Positions 1 to 8,600 of a stretch of 64,000 nt of DNA are shown here, piece by piece (positions within the stretch are counted from its first letter, which is position 1; each line of letters begins with the position of its first letter). The notes beneath the pieces are model-generated. The model was not told the origin of the DNA and ran no database searches. It saw only the letters and a list, made by a program, of their open reading frames with translations. The DNA is from Orbus sasakiae (GTDB lineage Bacteria > Pseudomonadota > Gammaproteobacteria > Enterobacterales > Orbaceae). The DNA is taken from contig NZ_BAABHY010000001.1 of the NCBI RefSeq assembly GCF_039542345.1, positions 806,001-870,000 on the forward strand. The letters are read 5' to 3'. Made by a program: the position numbers and the translations under genes.

Positions 1-247
1 TATGCAAATTGTTGATCGTAGTCACATTCGTTTGCGAGTTTTTGAACGCGGCGTTGGTGAAACACAGGCTTGTGGTACTGGTGCTTGTGCTGCCGTTGCA
101 GTCGGTATCCGTCAAGGTATATTAGACAACAAAGTAAAAGTCAATTTACCTGGCGGCGAGTTGTCGATTGAATGGAAAGGGACAGGGTTTCCGCTTTATA
201 TGACCGGGAGTGCTACACACGTTTATGATGGTTTTATATCGTTATAA
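1..247 (+). CDS. dapF: Diaminopimelate epimerase, C-terminal part (5' end outside window)
   Basis: This is the last third of diaminopimelate epimerase, the cytosolic enzyme that converts LL- to meso-diaminopimelate for lysine and peptidoglycan synthesis. The motif GETQACGTGACA is present; it carries the second catalytic cysteine of the family. It is followed by the expected glycine-rich end (NLPGGELSIEW). The frame is already open at base 1, so the ATG at base 2 is an internal methionine and the true start lies upstream. The stop TAA is at 245-247. The downstream order (DUF484, xerC, yigB, uvrD) is the same as in enteric bacteria, which supports the call. Confidence 0.95.
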   Translation, partial: MQIVDRSHIRLRVFERGVGETQACGTGACAAVAVGIRQGILDNKVKVNLPGGELSIEWKGTGFPLYMTGSATHVYDGFISL

Positions 248-259
248 ATAGGATGCATA

Positions 260-1036
260 ATGGAAACGAAGCCTAAAAAAAGCAACATATCTGAAAAACC
301 GACACCCGTAAAACGTACCCGAGCACCACGAAAATCGTCAGTGCAGGCAAAAAAAGGTGCGGTTTTATTGAATGATGACTTAGTCAGTCAGTACCTGATT
401 CAAAACCCAGATTTTTTTGTACGTCACGCACAACAGATTGAAGAAATGAAAATTCCCCATCCGGTTAGGGGAGTGATGTCACTACCAGAATGGCAGATGG
501 CAAGGCAGCGTAGTAAGATTAAACAGCTAGAAACAGAAATCACTTTATTAATGGAACATGCCAGCAGTAATGAAAAGCTATTTGAATCATTAATGGTATT
601 ACAACATCAGTTGTTACAATCAACCGATTTAAATGATCTGTTATTAAGGTTAAATCAATGGGCAAAATCACTCGGTTTAGTTGGCGCATACCTTTACCTA
701 TTTGATGATAAATGGTTACTTAATGCGCCCTCAAGCTATTATCATTTTGCGTTATCAACGGATAAATTCGATTTTATCCGTGTGCGTCATTTGCAATATA
801 GTTATCAGTATTTAGGTCAACTAAACTCAACTGAACTGGATTTGTTGATACCAGATAAAGTCTATGTGGGCTCCGTGGCATTATCGTTACTCGGCAAGTT
901 TGGTGATTTGGGTGTAGTCGTATTTGCTAGTCGCTCTGCTGAACATTATCAGCAGGGGCAAGGTACATTGCTGTTAGAAAAAATCAGTGAAATTCTACCA
1001 ATATTAATCAGTCGTTGGGTAACTCGACGCAATTAA
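260..1036 (+). CDS. DUF484 family protein (YigA-like)
   Basis: A 258-residue protein of the DUF484 family, which sits between dapF and xerC in many gammaproteobacteria; its function is not established. The first 35 or so residues are rich in Lys, Arg, Pro and Ser and probably disordered. The family core begins near VSQYLIQNPDFFVRH, followed by a helical stretch rich in Gln and Glu (about residues 85-125) and a GAF-like C-terminal part. It starts 12 bases after dapF and is likely cotranscribed with it. The identification rests on family features and gene order; no catalytic residues can be named. Confidence 0.85.
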   Translation: METKPKKSNISEKPTPVKRTRAPRKSSVQAKKGAVLLNDDLVSQYLIQNPDFFVRHAQQIEEMKIPHPVRGVMSLPEWQMARQRSKIKQLETEITLLMEHASSNEKLFESLMVLQHQLLQSTDLNDLLLRLNQWAKSLGLVGAYLYLFDDKWLLNAPSSYYHFALSTDKFDFIRVRHLQYSYQYLGQLNSTELDLLIPDKVYVGSVALSLLGKFGDLGVVVFASRSAEHYQQGQGTLLLEKISEILPILISRWVTRRN

Positions 1037-1111
1037 TAGGCAACAATAAATGACTTGAGTCAGTATTATAATGTTTAATACTGGCCAAACGGATAACGTT
1101 TGGGAGATATT

Positions 1112-2041
1112 TTGGTCGAGCAAAAAAAAGAGCAACATTATAGTGAATTACTGACACTGCCAGTTGAACAGTTTTTACTATATCTAAAATCAGAAAAACA
1201 ACTTAGCTTAAACACTCAAACCAATTACCGACGTCAATTATATGCCATCATCAAATTGGCAAGTCAAATTGAAATTTCGTGCTGGCAAAACGTTGATTCA
1301 TCGGCAGTCAGATTATTAATCGGTCGCAGCAAACGCGATGGTTTAAATACCAGTAGTTTAGCACTACGGTTATCTGCATTACGGAGTTTTTTTAACTGGA
1401 TGGTAAAAAACGGCCAGTTAAATGCAAATCCAGCTAAAGGTGTGCTTACCCCTAAACAAGGCAGGCATCTTCCCAAAAATATCAACATTGATGACATTAA
1501 TCAGTTAATGGATATTAAATATAATGATCCCCTTTCTGTGCGGGATAGAACAATGCTTGAATTGATGTATGGTTCCGGCTTACGTTTATCTGAACTTGTA
1601 GGTTTAAATTGTAAAACGTTGAACCTTATTGATGGTGAAGTTAGGGTTGTTGGTAAAGGGAATAAAGAACGTAAACTGCCATTAGGACGTGAATCAATAA
1701 AATGGTTACGGCATTGGCTATCAATGCGTGATTTTTTATCACCACATGATGATGCATTATTTATTTCCAAATTAGGCAAACGCATTTCACCACGTAATGT
1801 TGAGAAACGGTTTGAACAGTGGGGCATTAAGCAAGGTTTAAGCGTGCATATTCATCCGCATAAATTGCGTCATTCGTTTGCAACACACATGCTTGAAGCC
1901 AGTGGTGATTTAAGGGCTGTACAAGAACTGCTTGGCCATGCAGATCTATCAACAACTCAAGTTTATACGCATCTTGATTTTAATCATTTAGCTCAAGTTT
2001 ATGATTCAGCTCATCCACGAGCAAAGCGAGGAAAAAACTAA
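1112..2041 (+). CDS. xerC: Tyrosine recombinase XerC
   Basis: XerC acts with XerD at dif near the terminus to resolve chromosome dimers. The protein has the N-terminal SAM-like core-binding domain (about residues 10-100) and the C-terminal catalytic domain. All tyrosine-recombinase residues are visible: Arg in GSGLRLSEL, Lys in GKGNKERKLPL, His and Arg in HKLRHSFATHML, His in LLGHADLSTT and the nucleophile Tyr in QVYTHL. No ATG is available near the N-terminus. I chose the TTG at 1112 because GGGAG (1102-1106) lies five bases before it; a TTG at 1100 in the same frame is the alternative. The stop overlaps the yigB start (TAATG). Confidence 0.93.
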   Translation: MVEQKKEQHYSELLTLPVEQFLLYLKSEKQLSLNTQTNYRRQLYAIIKLASQIEISCWQNVDSSAVRLLIGRSKRDGLNTSSLALRLSALRSFFNWMVKNGQLNANPAKGVLTPKQGRHLPKNINIDDINQLMDIKYNDPLSVRDRTMLELMYGSGLRLSELVGLNCKTLNLIDGEVRVVGKGNKERKLPLGRESIKWLRHWLSMRDFLSPHDDALFISKLGKRISPRNVEKRFEQWGIKQGLSVHIHPHKLRHSFATHMLEASGDLRAVQELLGHADLSTTQVYTHLDFNHLAQVYDSAHPRAKRGKN

Positions 2042-2757
2042 TGCATTTTTATCGATCACTTAATCCTATTAAAGCCCTGACATTTGATCTTGATGATACA
2101 TTATATGATAACACCCCATTTATGGCGAAAGCCGAAGCGGCATTAATGGATGTACTTAAGCAATATGAGCCGTTACAGCATATACAATTATCTGATTTTA
2201 ATCGTGTTAAACAACATGTTTTAATCGATGAACCTGATATTTATCATGATGTTTTAATTTGGCGTGCGGCAGCGATTCGTCGTTTTTTAATGTTAAATGG
2301 TATTACCGATAACCATAAATTAGAGCAAATCACCGATCTGGCAATGGATGAATTTGTTGTATGGCGTAATAAAATTACAGTGCCTAGTGAGAGCTTAAAC
2401 ACATTAAATGCCTTAGCACAAAAATTTCCACTAGCGGTGATAACCAATGGTAATGCTGATATTGCTAAAATTGGTTTGGAGCAGTATTTCCAATTTTCAC
2501 TTAGAGGTGGAGCTGATGGCTTATCTAAGCCTTATAATGATATGTTTACCTTAGCATCTGAGCGTTTGAATATTCCTCTCAATCATATTTTGCATGTGGG
2601 TGATAATTTGTATGCAGATGTACAAGGTGCGATAAATAGTGGCATGCAAGCCTGTTGGATTAATGAGTTTGATATCGATTTATATCAGCAACGTTTAGCG
2701 CGTGTTGTTCCACACATTGAAATCACACAATTGTCAGAATTAAATAATTTGCTATAA
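2041..2757 (+). CDS. yigB: HAD-family phosphatase, YigB-like
   Basis: A 238-residue HAD-superfamily hydrolase of the same length as E. coli YigB, which dephosphorylates 5-amino-6-(5-phosphoribitylamino)uracil in riboflavin synthesis and FMN. Motif I is DLDDT (Asp16 to Thr20, Asp16 the likely nucleophile). Motif II is the Thr in VITNGNADI, motif III the Lys in GLSKPY, and motif IV GDNLYADVQGA. The ATG overlaps the xerC stop by one base, so translation is probably coupled. The position between xerC and uvrD matches the enteric order. The family call is firm; the precise substrate is inferred from the homologue. Confidence 0.88.
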   Translation: MHFYRSLNPIKALTFDLDDTLYDNTPFMAKAEAALMDVLKQYEPLQHIQLSDFNRVKQHVLIDEPDIYHDVLIWRAAAIRRFLMLNGITDNHKLEQITDLAMDEFVVWRNKITVPSESLNTLNALAQKFPLAVITNGNADIAKIGLEQYFQFSLRGGADGLSKPYNDMFTLASERLNIPLNHILHVGDNLYADVQGAINSGMQACWINEFDIDLYQQRLARVVPHIEITQLSELNNLL

Positions 2758-2776
2758 TGTATGTATAAAAATACAG
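2731..2776 (+). promoter_or_regulatory. uvrD promoter with LexA (SOS) box candidate
   Basis: TTGTCA at 2731-2736 and TATAAT at 2753-2758, separated by 16 bases, form a strong sigma70-type promoter that begins inside the end of yigB. Immediately downstream, ATGTATAAAAATACAG at 2761-2776 matches the E. coli SOS-box consensus CTGT-N8-ACAG at 13 of 16 positions, including the full ACAG half. uvrD belongs to the LexA regulon in E. coli, so an operator over the transcription start is expected. The promoter and box are read from sequence; LexA binding is inferred. Confidence 0.6.
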
Positions 2777-2897
2777 TTATTAAACCAATGTGTACGGTAT
2801 ACGGTATTAGGGAAGATAATAATGAGCTTTGTCCGTAAAATACGTTACATCTGAATATACCTTGTGTACATAGCTTGCAAGCAGAATTAAACCGATA

Positions 2898-5174
2898 ATG
2901 ATGACAATGAAAAATATAAAACAATCTTTGTTGATGCACCTTAATCAAGAACAGCAAAATGCGGTAATAACCGATAGCCAATATACACTAGTACTTGCAG
3001 GAGCTGGAAGTGGTAAAACCCGTGTTTTAGTGCATCGTATTGCATGGTTATGTTTAGAAAAACGTTACCCAGCTAACTCAATATTTGCTGTCACATTTAC
3101 CAATAAAGCCGCGGCTGAAATGCAAGAGCGAATCCAAGATCTTATAGGTGAAGCTCATTTTAATGGGATGTGGGTGGGGACATTCCATGGACTTGCCCAT
3201 CGATTGTTACGTATTTTTGCTAAGCAAGCAGGCTTACCAACCAACTTTCAACTCATTGATAATGATGATCAAAATCGGTTAGTCAAACGTATTTTTAAAG
3301 AACGTAAGATTGATGAAAAGCAGTGGTCTTCAAAAGAGTGTGTCGCATTTATCTCTACGCAAAAAGAAAATGGATTGAGGCCTCATGACATTGCGATTGA
3401 TGACCCTAAATCAGCAATGTGGCAAAAAATTTATGTTGATTATCAAGCAATCTGTGACCGAGTAGGTTATGTTGACTTTTCTGAAATTATTTTAAGAACA
3501 TATGAATTATTAAAAAATAATCATGAGGTCTTAGACTATTGTCATCGGCGGTTTAGCAATATTTTAGTTGATGAATTTCAAGATACAAACCATATTCAAT
3601 TTCAGTTGGTTAAAACCTTAGCAGGCAATACGTCAAATGTAATGATTGTTGGCGATGATGATCAATCGATTTACAGTTGGCGTGGTGCGAATGCTGATAA
3701 TTTACAGCTTTTTATTAATGATTATCCTGATACTGAAATTATTCGTTTGGAGCAGAACTACCGTTCTAGTGGCAATATTTTAGAAGTCGCGAATCAATTA
3801 ATTACCCATAATAAAAATCGTTTAGGTAAAAATTTATGGACCGAAAGTGAACAAGGTGAGCAAATTTCTGTCTATGTAGGTTTTAACGATATTGATGAAG
3901 CACGCTTTGTTATTGGCCAAATTAAAAAACTGCATGAGGAAGGGGTAAATTACAAAGATTGTGCAATTTTATATCGTAATAACGCACAGTCCCGTTTATT
4001 AGAAGACACACTTTTACAATCTGCAATTGCTTATCAAATTTACGGTTCGATTCGTTTTTACGAACGTCAAGAAGTCAAACTTGCTTTAGCTTATCTACGC
4101 TTATTACATGATCATAATAATGATAATGCCTTTGAATTAGTGGTCAATACACCGAGCCGCGGTGTTGGTGATGTTACATTAAATAAAATTAGGTTGATGG
4201 CGCGTCAACAAAATCAATCACTATGGCAAACGACGATTCAGCTTATTGGCATGAAAGCTATTGCAGCTCGCCAATGTTCAGGGTTAGCGCGATTTATCGA
4301 ACTTATCCAATCTATTTATGATGATGTTGAGTCTTTACCTTTTTATCAACAGCTTGAGCGAATCGTTAAAATATCAGGTATTTATGATATGTATGAGCAA
4401 GAAGCGGGCATTAAAGGTCAATCAAGACTGGAAAACTTAGATGAATTAATCAGTGCTGCGCAGCAGTTTTATCAGCAACACAGCAAAGCAAATCCGATTA
4501 TGGAATCAATCGATGGTGAAAATAATGGCACACTTGATGTCTTAGAGTCATTTTTAGCCTATACCTCACTGGAAGGTAAAGAGAGTAAAAAAGAGTCTGA
4601 CTCCGTGCAACTGATGACTCTTCATTCTGCTAAAGGTTTAGAATTCGATCATGTCTTTATTGTTGGTTTAGAAGAAGGACTTTTCCCTGCTCAAAGATCG
4701 ATTCCGGACGTACAAAAAATGGAAGAAGAAAGGCGACTGGCTTATGTGGGTATAACGCGAGCGAGAAAGCATTTAACGTTAAGCCTCTCTGAAATTCGTC
4801 GTCTATATGGTAAAGAGGAACGTAATCTGCCGTCACGTTTTTTAGCTGAATTACCAGAAGCGTTACTCCATGATCTTAGCTATCGTGGTGGAATTAACTT
4901 TTCGACCACACCTATGGATGAGGAAAACCAAGAGGATATCAGTGGTAACCAAAAAAATGATGAATTTATTCATCAACGTAAAGCCTCTTTTATAAAAAGC
5001 CAATCTGAAAATCAGGGTTATGTACTTGGTCGTAAAGTATTGCATAAACGGTTTGGTGAAGGAACGATTATTCATCTGGATGGCGAAGGCGAACATCGCC
5101 GAGTTCAAATTGCATTTGTTAATGAAGGGATTAAATGGTTAGTGATTAAATTAGCTAATCTAACCTTAATGTAA
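2898..5174 (+). CDS. uvrD: DNA helicase II (UvrD)
   Basis: UvrD is the 3'-5' superfamily 1 helicase of nucleotide excision repair and mismatch repair. At 758 residues it is a little longer than the E. coli protein (720). Motifs seen in order: LNQEQQNAV (Q motif), AGAGSGKT Walker A (residues 34-41), TFTNKAA, VDEFQDTN (motif II), GDDDQSIYSWRGA (motif III), EQNYRSSGNIL, TLHSAKGLEF and YVGITRAR (motif VI). The C-terminal tail holds the UvrD-type Tudor-like end (GRKVLHKRFGEGTI). No strong ribosome site precedes the chosen ATG at 2898; the ATG at 2907 is possible. The SOS-box candidate at 2761-2776 suggests damage induction. Confidence 0.96.
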   Translation: MMTMKNIKQSLLMHLNQEQQNAVITDSQYTLVLAGAGSGKTRVLVHRIAWLCLEKRYPANSIFAVTFTNKAAAEMQERIQDLIGEAHFNGMWVGTFHGLAHRLLRIFAKQAGLPTNFQLIDNDDQNRLVKRIFKERKIDEKQWSSKECVAFISTQKENGLRPHDIAIDDPKSAMWQKIYVDYQAICDRVGYVDFSEIILRTYELLKNNHEVLDYCHRRFSNILVDEFQDTNHIQFQLVKTLAGNTSNVMIVGDDDQSIYSWRGANADNLQLFINDYPDTEIIRLEQNYRSSGNILEVANQLITHNKNRLGKNLWTESEQGEQISVYVGFNDIDEARFVIGQIKKLHEEGVNYKDCAILYRNNAQSRLLEDTLLQSAIAYQIYGSIRFYERQEVKLALAYLRLLHDHNNDNAFELVVNTPSRGVGDVTLNKIRLMARQQNQSLWQTTIQLIGMKAIAARQCSGLARFIELIQSIYDDVESLPFYQQLERIVKISGIYDMYEQEAGIKGQSRLENLDELISAAQQFYQQHSKANPIMESIDGENNGTLDVLESFLAYTSLEGKESKKESDSVQLMTLHSAKGLEFDHVFIVGLEEGLFPAQRSIPDVQKMEEERRLAYVGITRARKHLTLSLSEIRRLYGKEERNLPSRFLAELPEALLHDLSYRGGINFSTTPMDEENQEDISGNQKNDEFIHQRKASFIKSQSENQGYVLGRKVLHKRFGEGTIIHLDGEGEHRRVQIAFVNEGIKWLVIKLANLTLM

Positions 5175-5399
5175 TGAGTTGTGATTATTTATTAAATTAG
5201 TGTAAAAAACGTCAAAAGGATGTTGCTATTTTATTATTTCGTTTTATTTTATACACATAGTTTTAACAGGTGTATTAAATGGTTCTCAGTACATGGAATT
5301 TTGATACCAGGTTAATGTCATTTGCCCAATGGTTACATGGTGCTAATAGCGTACTATTGCGGCTTTTCTAAACCATAATTGTAATTGGAATAACTTATT

Positions 5400-5918
5400 A
5401 TGCGTTTAAGTACGTTCTTTTCGACGGGCTTATTTTTATTGGTGATAGGCATGGTAAATGCGCAAGCAAAAAATGTATATGGCCTTTATGAAAAAGTTCA
5501 ATTACCCGAAATAAATCATCTAGAGATCAAAACTAAATTAGATACTGGAGCACTGACCTCATCGTTTGGTGCAACTGATATTCATTTTTTCAAAAAAGAC
5601 GATCAGCAATGGGTCCGATTTAAACCTCAGGTTAAAGATCTTGATTTACCCGTTATGGAAAAACAAGTTGTAAGATTGAGCAAAATCAAAACGCGTAGCG
5701 ATGATATACGTGATGATGAAGACAAACTACATTCAAGACGACCAGTAGTTATGTTAGATATCTGTTTTGATGGTGAAGTCTATCCAACAGAAGTCAATTT
5801 AACCGATCGTTCTCGTTTTAATTATCCGCTGTTACTTGGCAGCTCTGCATTAATCAAATTTAAAGTGATTGTCGACCCGAGCTTAAAATTTCAATCATCA
5901 GCAAAATGTAAAATTTAA
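5400..5918 (+). CDS. Periplasmic retropepsin-like protease of the 'ATP-dependent zinc protease' family (PF05618/DUF785)
   Basis: A 172-residue protein with an N-terminal signal peptide (hydrophobic residues 5-19, likely cut after Ala21 or Ala23). The mature part contains LDTGALTSS with Asp48-Thr49-Gly50, the signature of aspartic retropepsins. The family was first named as an ATP-dependent zinc protease, but no HExxH zinc motif is visible. It is followed 22 bases later by an inactive-transglutaminase/7TM protein and then by an ATP-grasp ligase, a known conserved triad linked to amide-bond formation and cleavage. Family membership is firm; proteolysis and substrate are inferred. Confidence 0.8.
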   Translation: MRLSTFFSTGLFLLVIGMVNAQAKNVYGLYEKVQLPEINHLEIKTKLDTGALTSSFGATDIHFFKKDDQQWVRFKPQVKDLDLPVMEKQVVRLSKIKTRSDDIRDDEDKLHSRRPVVMLDICFDGEVYPTEVNLTDRSRFNYPLLLGSSALIKFKVIVDPSLKFQSSAKCKI

Positions 5919-5940
5919 TCATAAATAGGTAAATATCTAT

Positions 5941-7509
5941 ATGCGTTCTTTGACTCTGCATTTAAAAATCATTATCGCTATTTTGCTTGCACTGGGTATT
6001 GCGATTATCAGTTATCAAGTCTTTGTTTTAAAAACACCTTTAAAAGAGAGTGAAGTTGATAACTTATGGACTATCGATGCCAAAATCAATTTTGAAGTAA
6101 AAGGCACTAAACCCGTCAGTATCCAATTTTATGTGCCACCTAAAGGTGGGGATTATGCGGTATCAAACGAACTATTTTTAGCAAGCGGTTATGGTCAAAA
6201 TGTTACCAATCAGCAATACAATCGTTTAGTCACATGGTCAGCCCGTGCCGTATCTGGTCAACAAACATTGTTTTACCGTTTGAATTTAACGAAACGTTTC
6301 TCGGATGAAATTGAAAACAGCACCAAAGGCGACATGTGGCGTTCTCCGATTGCTGTCGCAGGGCCAGAAAGAGAAGCGGTTGATCGTTTGGTGAAAGATA
6401 TTCGTAGCAAATCAGCCAATGTATCAACCTTTATTACGACGACCATACATACGGTTAATGATCCGAATAACAGTGATGTACAGCTATTACTTAATAACAA
6501 AGACTCAATCGAAAGCAAAGTCAAAGCAATCGAACTGTTGTTATCTCATGCATATATTCCTATTCAACAAGCACATACATTGCAATTGAGTAAATCAACT
6601 AACCAAAGCCCAATTTTATGGATTAGAAGTTACATTGAGCCAAATAAAGGGGTTGATAACCGAGATAGTAGTATTAATGGTACGAGTGGGAATTGGTATT
6701 ATTTTAATCCAACCAACGGTGATATTGGATTACCTGATGATCAAGTTGTATGGTGGATTGGTAGTGATGATATTATCAATGTTGAAAATGGTACAAAGGC
6801 CCGAGTAAACTTTAGCTTAGATAAAAGTGAATTGACGGCAATTAATTTGGCTAAGCTCACTGCGGAAGGCAGTAACTTAACGGAGTATTCTTTCTATACT
6901 TTACCGATTTCAACCCAACTCGCCTACCAAATCATGCTAATGATTCCTTTTGGTGTGCTGATTATTTTATTATTGCGTAATGTGATTGGTATTAATACAT
7001 TGGGCACATTTACACCTGTGTTAGTAGCCTTAGCTTTCCGGGAAACCGGTATTGTATTTGGAATGATTTTCTTCTCAATCATTGTCTTTTTCGGATTATT
7101 GCTTCGCTCCTATTTAGAGCATCTCAAATTGCAAATGTTACCACGTCTCTCAATTGTATTAACGTTTGTGGTTATGTTGATCATTTGTGTTGGACTCTTT
7201 AGTCATAAATTAGGTTTCGAGCGTGGTTTATCCATCTCATTATTCCCTATGGTTATTTTAACGATGACAATTGAACGTCTCTCCATCACATGGGAAGAGC
7301 GAGGCGCTAATTTTGCATTAAAAGTTGCGATTGGTACGTTGATTACCGCGTCTATTGCTTATGGGGTAATGGGGTATCAACCGCTGATTTATTTAGTCTT
7401 TACTTTCCCTGCTATCTTATTACTTTTAGTTGCTTTCATGCTAGCAATGGGGCGTTACCGAGGTTATCGATTACTCGAACTGTTTCGCTTTAAAGCAATG
7501 TTGAAATAG
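5941..7509 (+). CDS. Inner-membrane protein with inactive transglutaminase domain and 7TM module (UUP1 family)
   Basis: A 522-residue membrane protein. One N-terminal transmembrane helix (about residues 8-29) is followed by a periplasmic region of about 290 residues that fits the inactive transglutaminase-like family. From about residue 325 a run of hydrophobic segments fits the 7TM_transglut module. In this family the 7TM module always neighbours a RimK-like ligase and a retropepsin-like protease, and that is the case here. The spacing to the next gene is 12 bases, with AGG ahead of its ATG, which supports one operon. The biochemical role is unknown; a sensor or scaffold at the membrane is an inference from architecture. 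Confidence 0.8.
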   Translation: MRSLTLHLKIIIAILLALGIAIISYQVFVLKTPLKESEVDNLWTIDAKINFEVKGTKPVSIQFYVPPKGGDYAVSNELFLASGYGQNVTNQQYNRLVTWSARAVSGQQTLFYRLNLTKRFSDEIENSTKGDMWRSPIAVAGPEREAVDRLVKDIRSKSANVSTFITTTIHTVNDPNNSDVQLLLNNKDSIESKVKAIELLLSHAYIPIQQAHTLQLSKSTNQSPILWIRSYIEPNKGVDNRDSSINGTSGNWYYFNPTNGDIGLPDDQVVWWIGSDDIINVENGTKARVNFSLDKSELTAINLAKLTAEGSNLTEYSFYTLPISTQLAYQIMLMIPFGVLIILLLRNVIGINTLGTFTPVLVALAFRETGIVFGMIFFSIIVFFGLLLRSYLEHLKLQMLPRLSIVLTFVVMLIICVGLFSHKLGFERGLSISLFPMVILTMTIERLSITWEERGANFALKVAIGTLITASIAYGVMGYQPLIYLVFTFPAILLLLVAFMLAMGRYRGYRLLELFRFKAMLK

Positions 7510-7521
7510 CAGGTAAATCAT

Positions 7522-8502
7522 ATGTTATCATTAATTAAAACTTGGAAAGCATTAAATAAAAAAGGCGTTATGGGTATTAACCAACGTAATGCCGATTTTA
7601 TATTAAAATACAACAAACGCAGTAACTATCCGTTAGTTGACGATAAAATTTTAACTAAACAAAAAGCGATAAAAGCGGGGATTAGCGTCCCAGAGCTGTA
7701 TGGTGTCATTCAAACTGAACATGATATTTCAAAGCTTGATGAGATTATTAAAGATCATCGTGATTTTGTAATAAAACCAGCACAAGGTTCAGGTGGTGAC
7801 GGCATTATTGTTATTGCGGATCGTTATGGTGTTGATCGTTATAAAACGGTTTCTGGAAGATTGATGCGTCATAATGAAATTGAATATCAACTTTCAAATA
7901 TTATAACGGGTTTATATTCACTTGGCGGTATGCGTGACAGTGCAATCATTGAATATCGGGTAAAACCTGACCCGATTTTTAAAAGTATTAGTTACGAAGG
8001 TGTTCCTGATTTACGAATTATTGTGTTATTAGGCTATCCGATTATGGCAATGCTCAGATTACCAACACGACAGTCAAATGGTAAAGCAAATTTACACCAA
8101 GGAGCGATTGGCGTCGGGGTTGATTTAGCCACAGGGACTACGCTTAATGGTTCTTGGTTTAATGAACAGATTGTTAGCCATCCCGATACCGATAATAATG
8201 TCAGCAATATTCAGTTGCCAATGTGGGATAAATTTATCCATTTGGCAACAAGTTGTTATGAGCTAGTTGATTTAGGTTACATTGGTGTTGATTTAGTCTT
8301 AGATGAGACAAAAGGGCCTTTGATCCTTGAGCTTAATGCAAGACCAGGTTTGAATATTCAAATCGCAAACGACGTTGGATTATATAGCCGTGCTCATATT
8401 GTTGAAGAACATATCGCACTGCTTAAACGTGAAAAAAGAACAGAAACCGTAGAAGAACGCATCGCATTCTCGATGAAACATTTTTCTGTTTTAGATAAAT
8501 AG
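7522..8502 (+). CDS. RimK-like ATP-grasp ligase (alpha-L-glutamate ligase-related)
   Basis: A 326-residue cytosolic ATP-grasp protein of the RimK-related glutamate-ligase group. The nucleotide-binding part is visible in FVIKPAQGSGGDGI (about residues 89-102), and the metal-binding C-terminal element in LILELNARPGLNIQIAN, where the Glu and Asn fit the ATP-grasp metal ligands. Such enzymes add amino acids, often glutamate, to a peptide or protein carboxylate through an acyl phosphate. It is the last gene of the three-gene cassette and is followed by a strong terminator. The acceptor is unknown. Confidence 0.82.
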   Translation: MLSLIKTWKALNKKGVMGINQRNADFILKYNKRSNYPLVDDKILTKQKAIKAGISVPELYGVIQTEHDISKLDEIIKDHRDFVIKPAQGSGGDGIIVIADRYGVDRYKTVSGRLMRHNEIEYQLSNIITGLYSLGGMRDSAIIEYRVKPDPIFKSISYEGVPDLRIIVLLGYPIMAMLRLPTRQSNGKANLHQGAIGVGVDLATGTTLNGSWFNEQIVSHPDTDNNVSNIQLPMWDKFIHLATSCYELVDLGYIGVDLVLDETKGPLILELNARPGLNIQIANDVGLYSRAHIVEEHIALLKREKRTETVEERIAFSMKHFSVLDK

Positions 8503-8554
8503 TATTCATTAAAGACTGATACTCAAGACGCTTTAATTGTTTTATCATTAAAAT

Positions 8555-8582
8555 AAAAATGCAGGCAAAAGCCTGCATTTTT
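8555..8582. terminator. Bidirectional rho-independent terminator
   Basis: A perfect 12-base-pair stem with a four-base AAAA loop: arms at 8555-8566 and 8571-8582, GC-rich core GCAGGC/GCCTGC and A/T tracts on both sides. It sits between the convergent ATP-grasp gene and the TonB receptor gene, so it can end transcription from both directions. Confidence 0.9.
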
Positions 8583-8600
8583 GTTATCTAGTGATAATAA

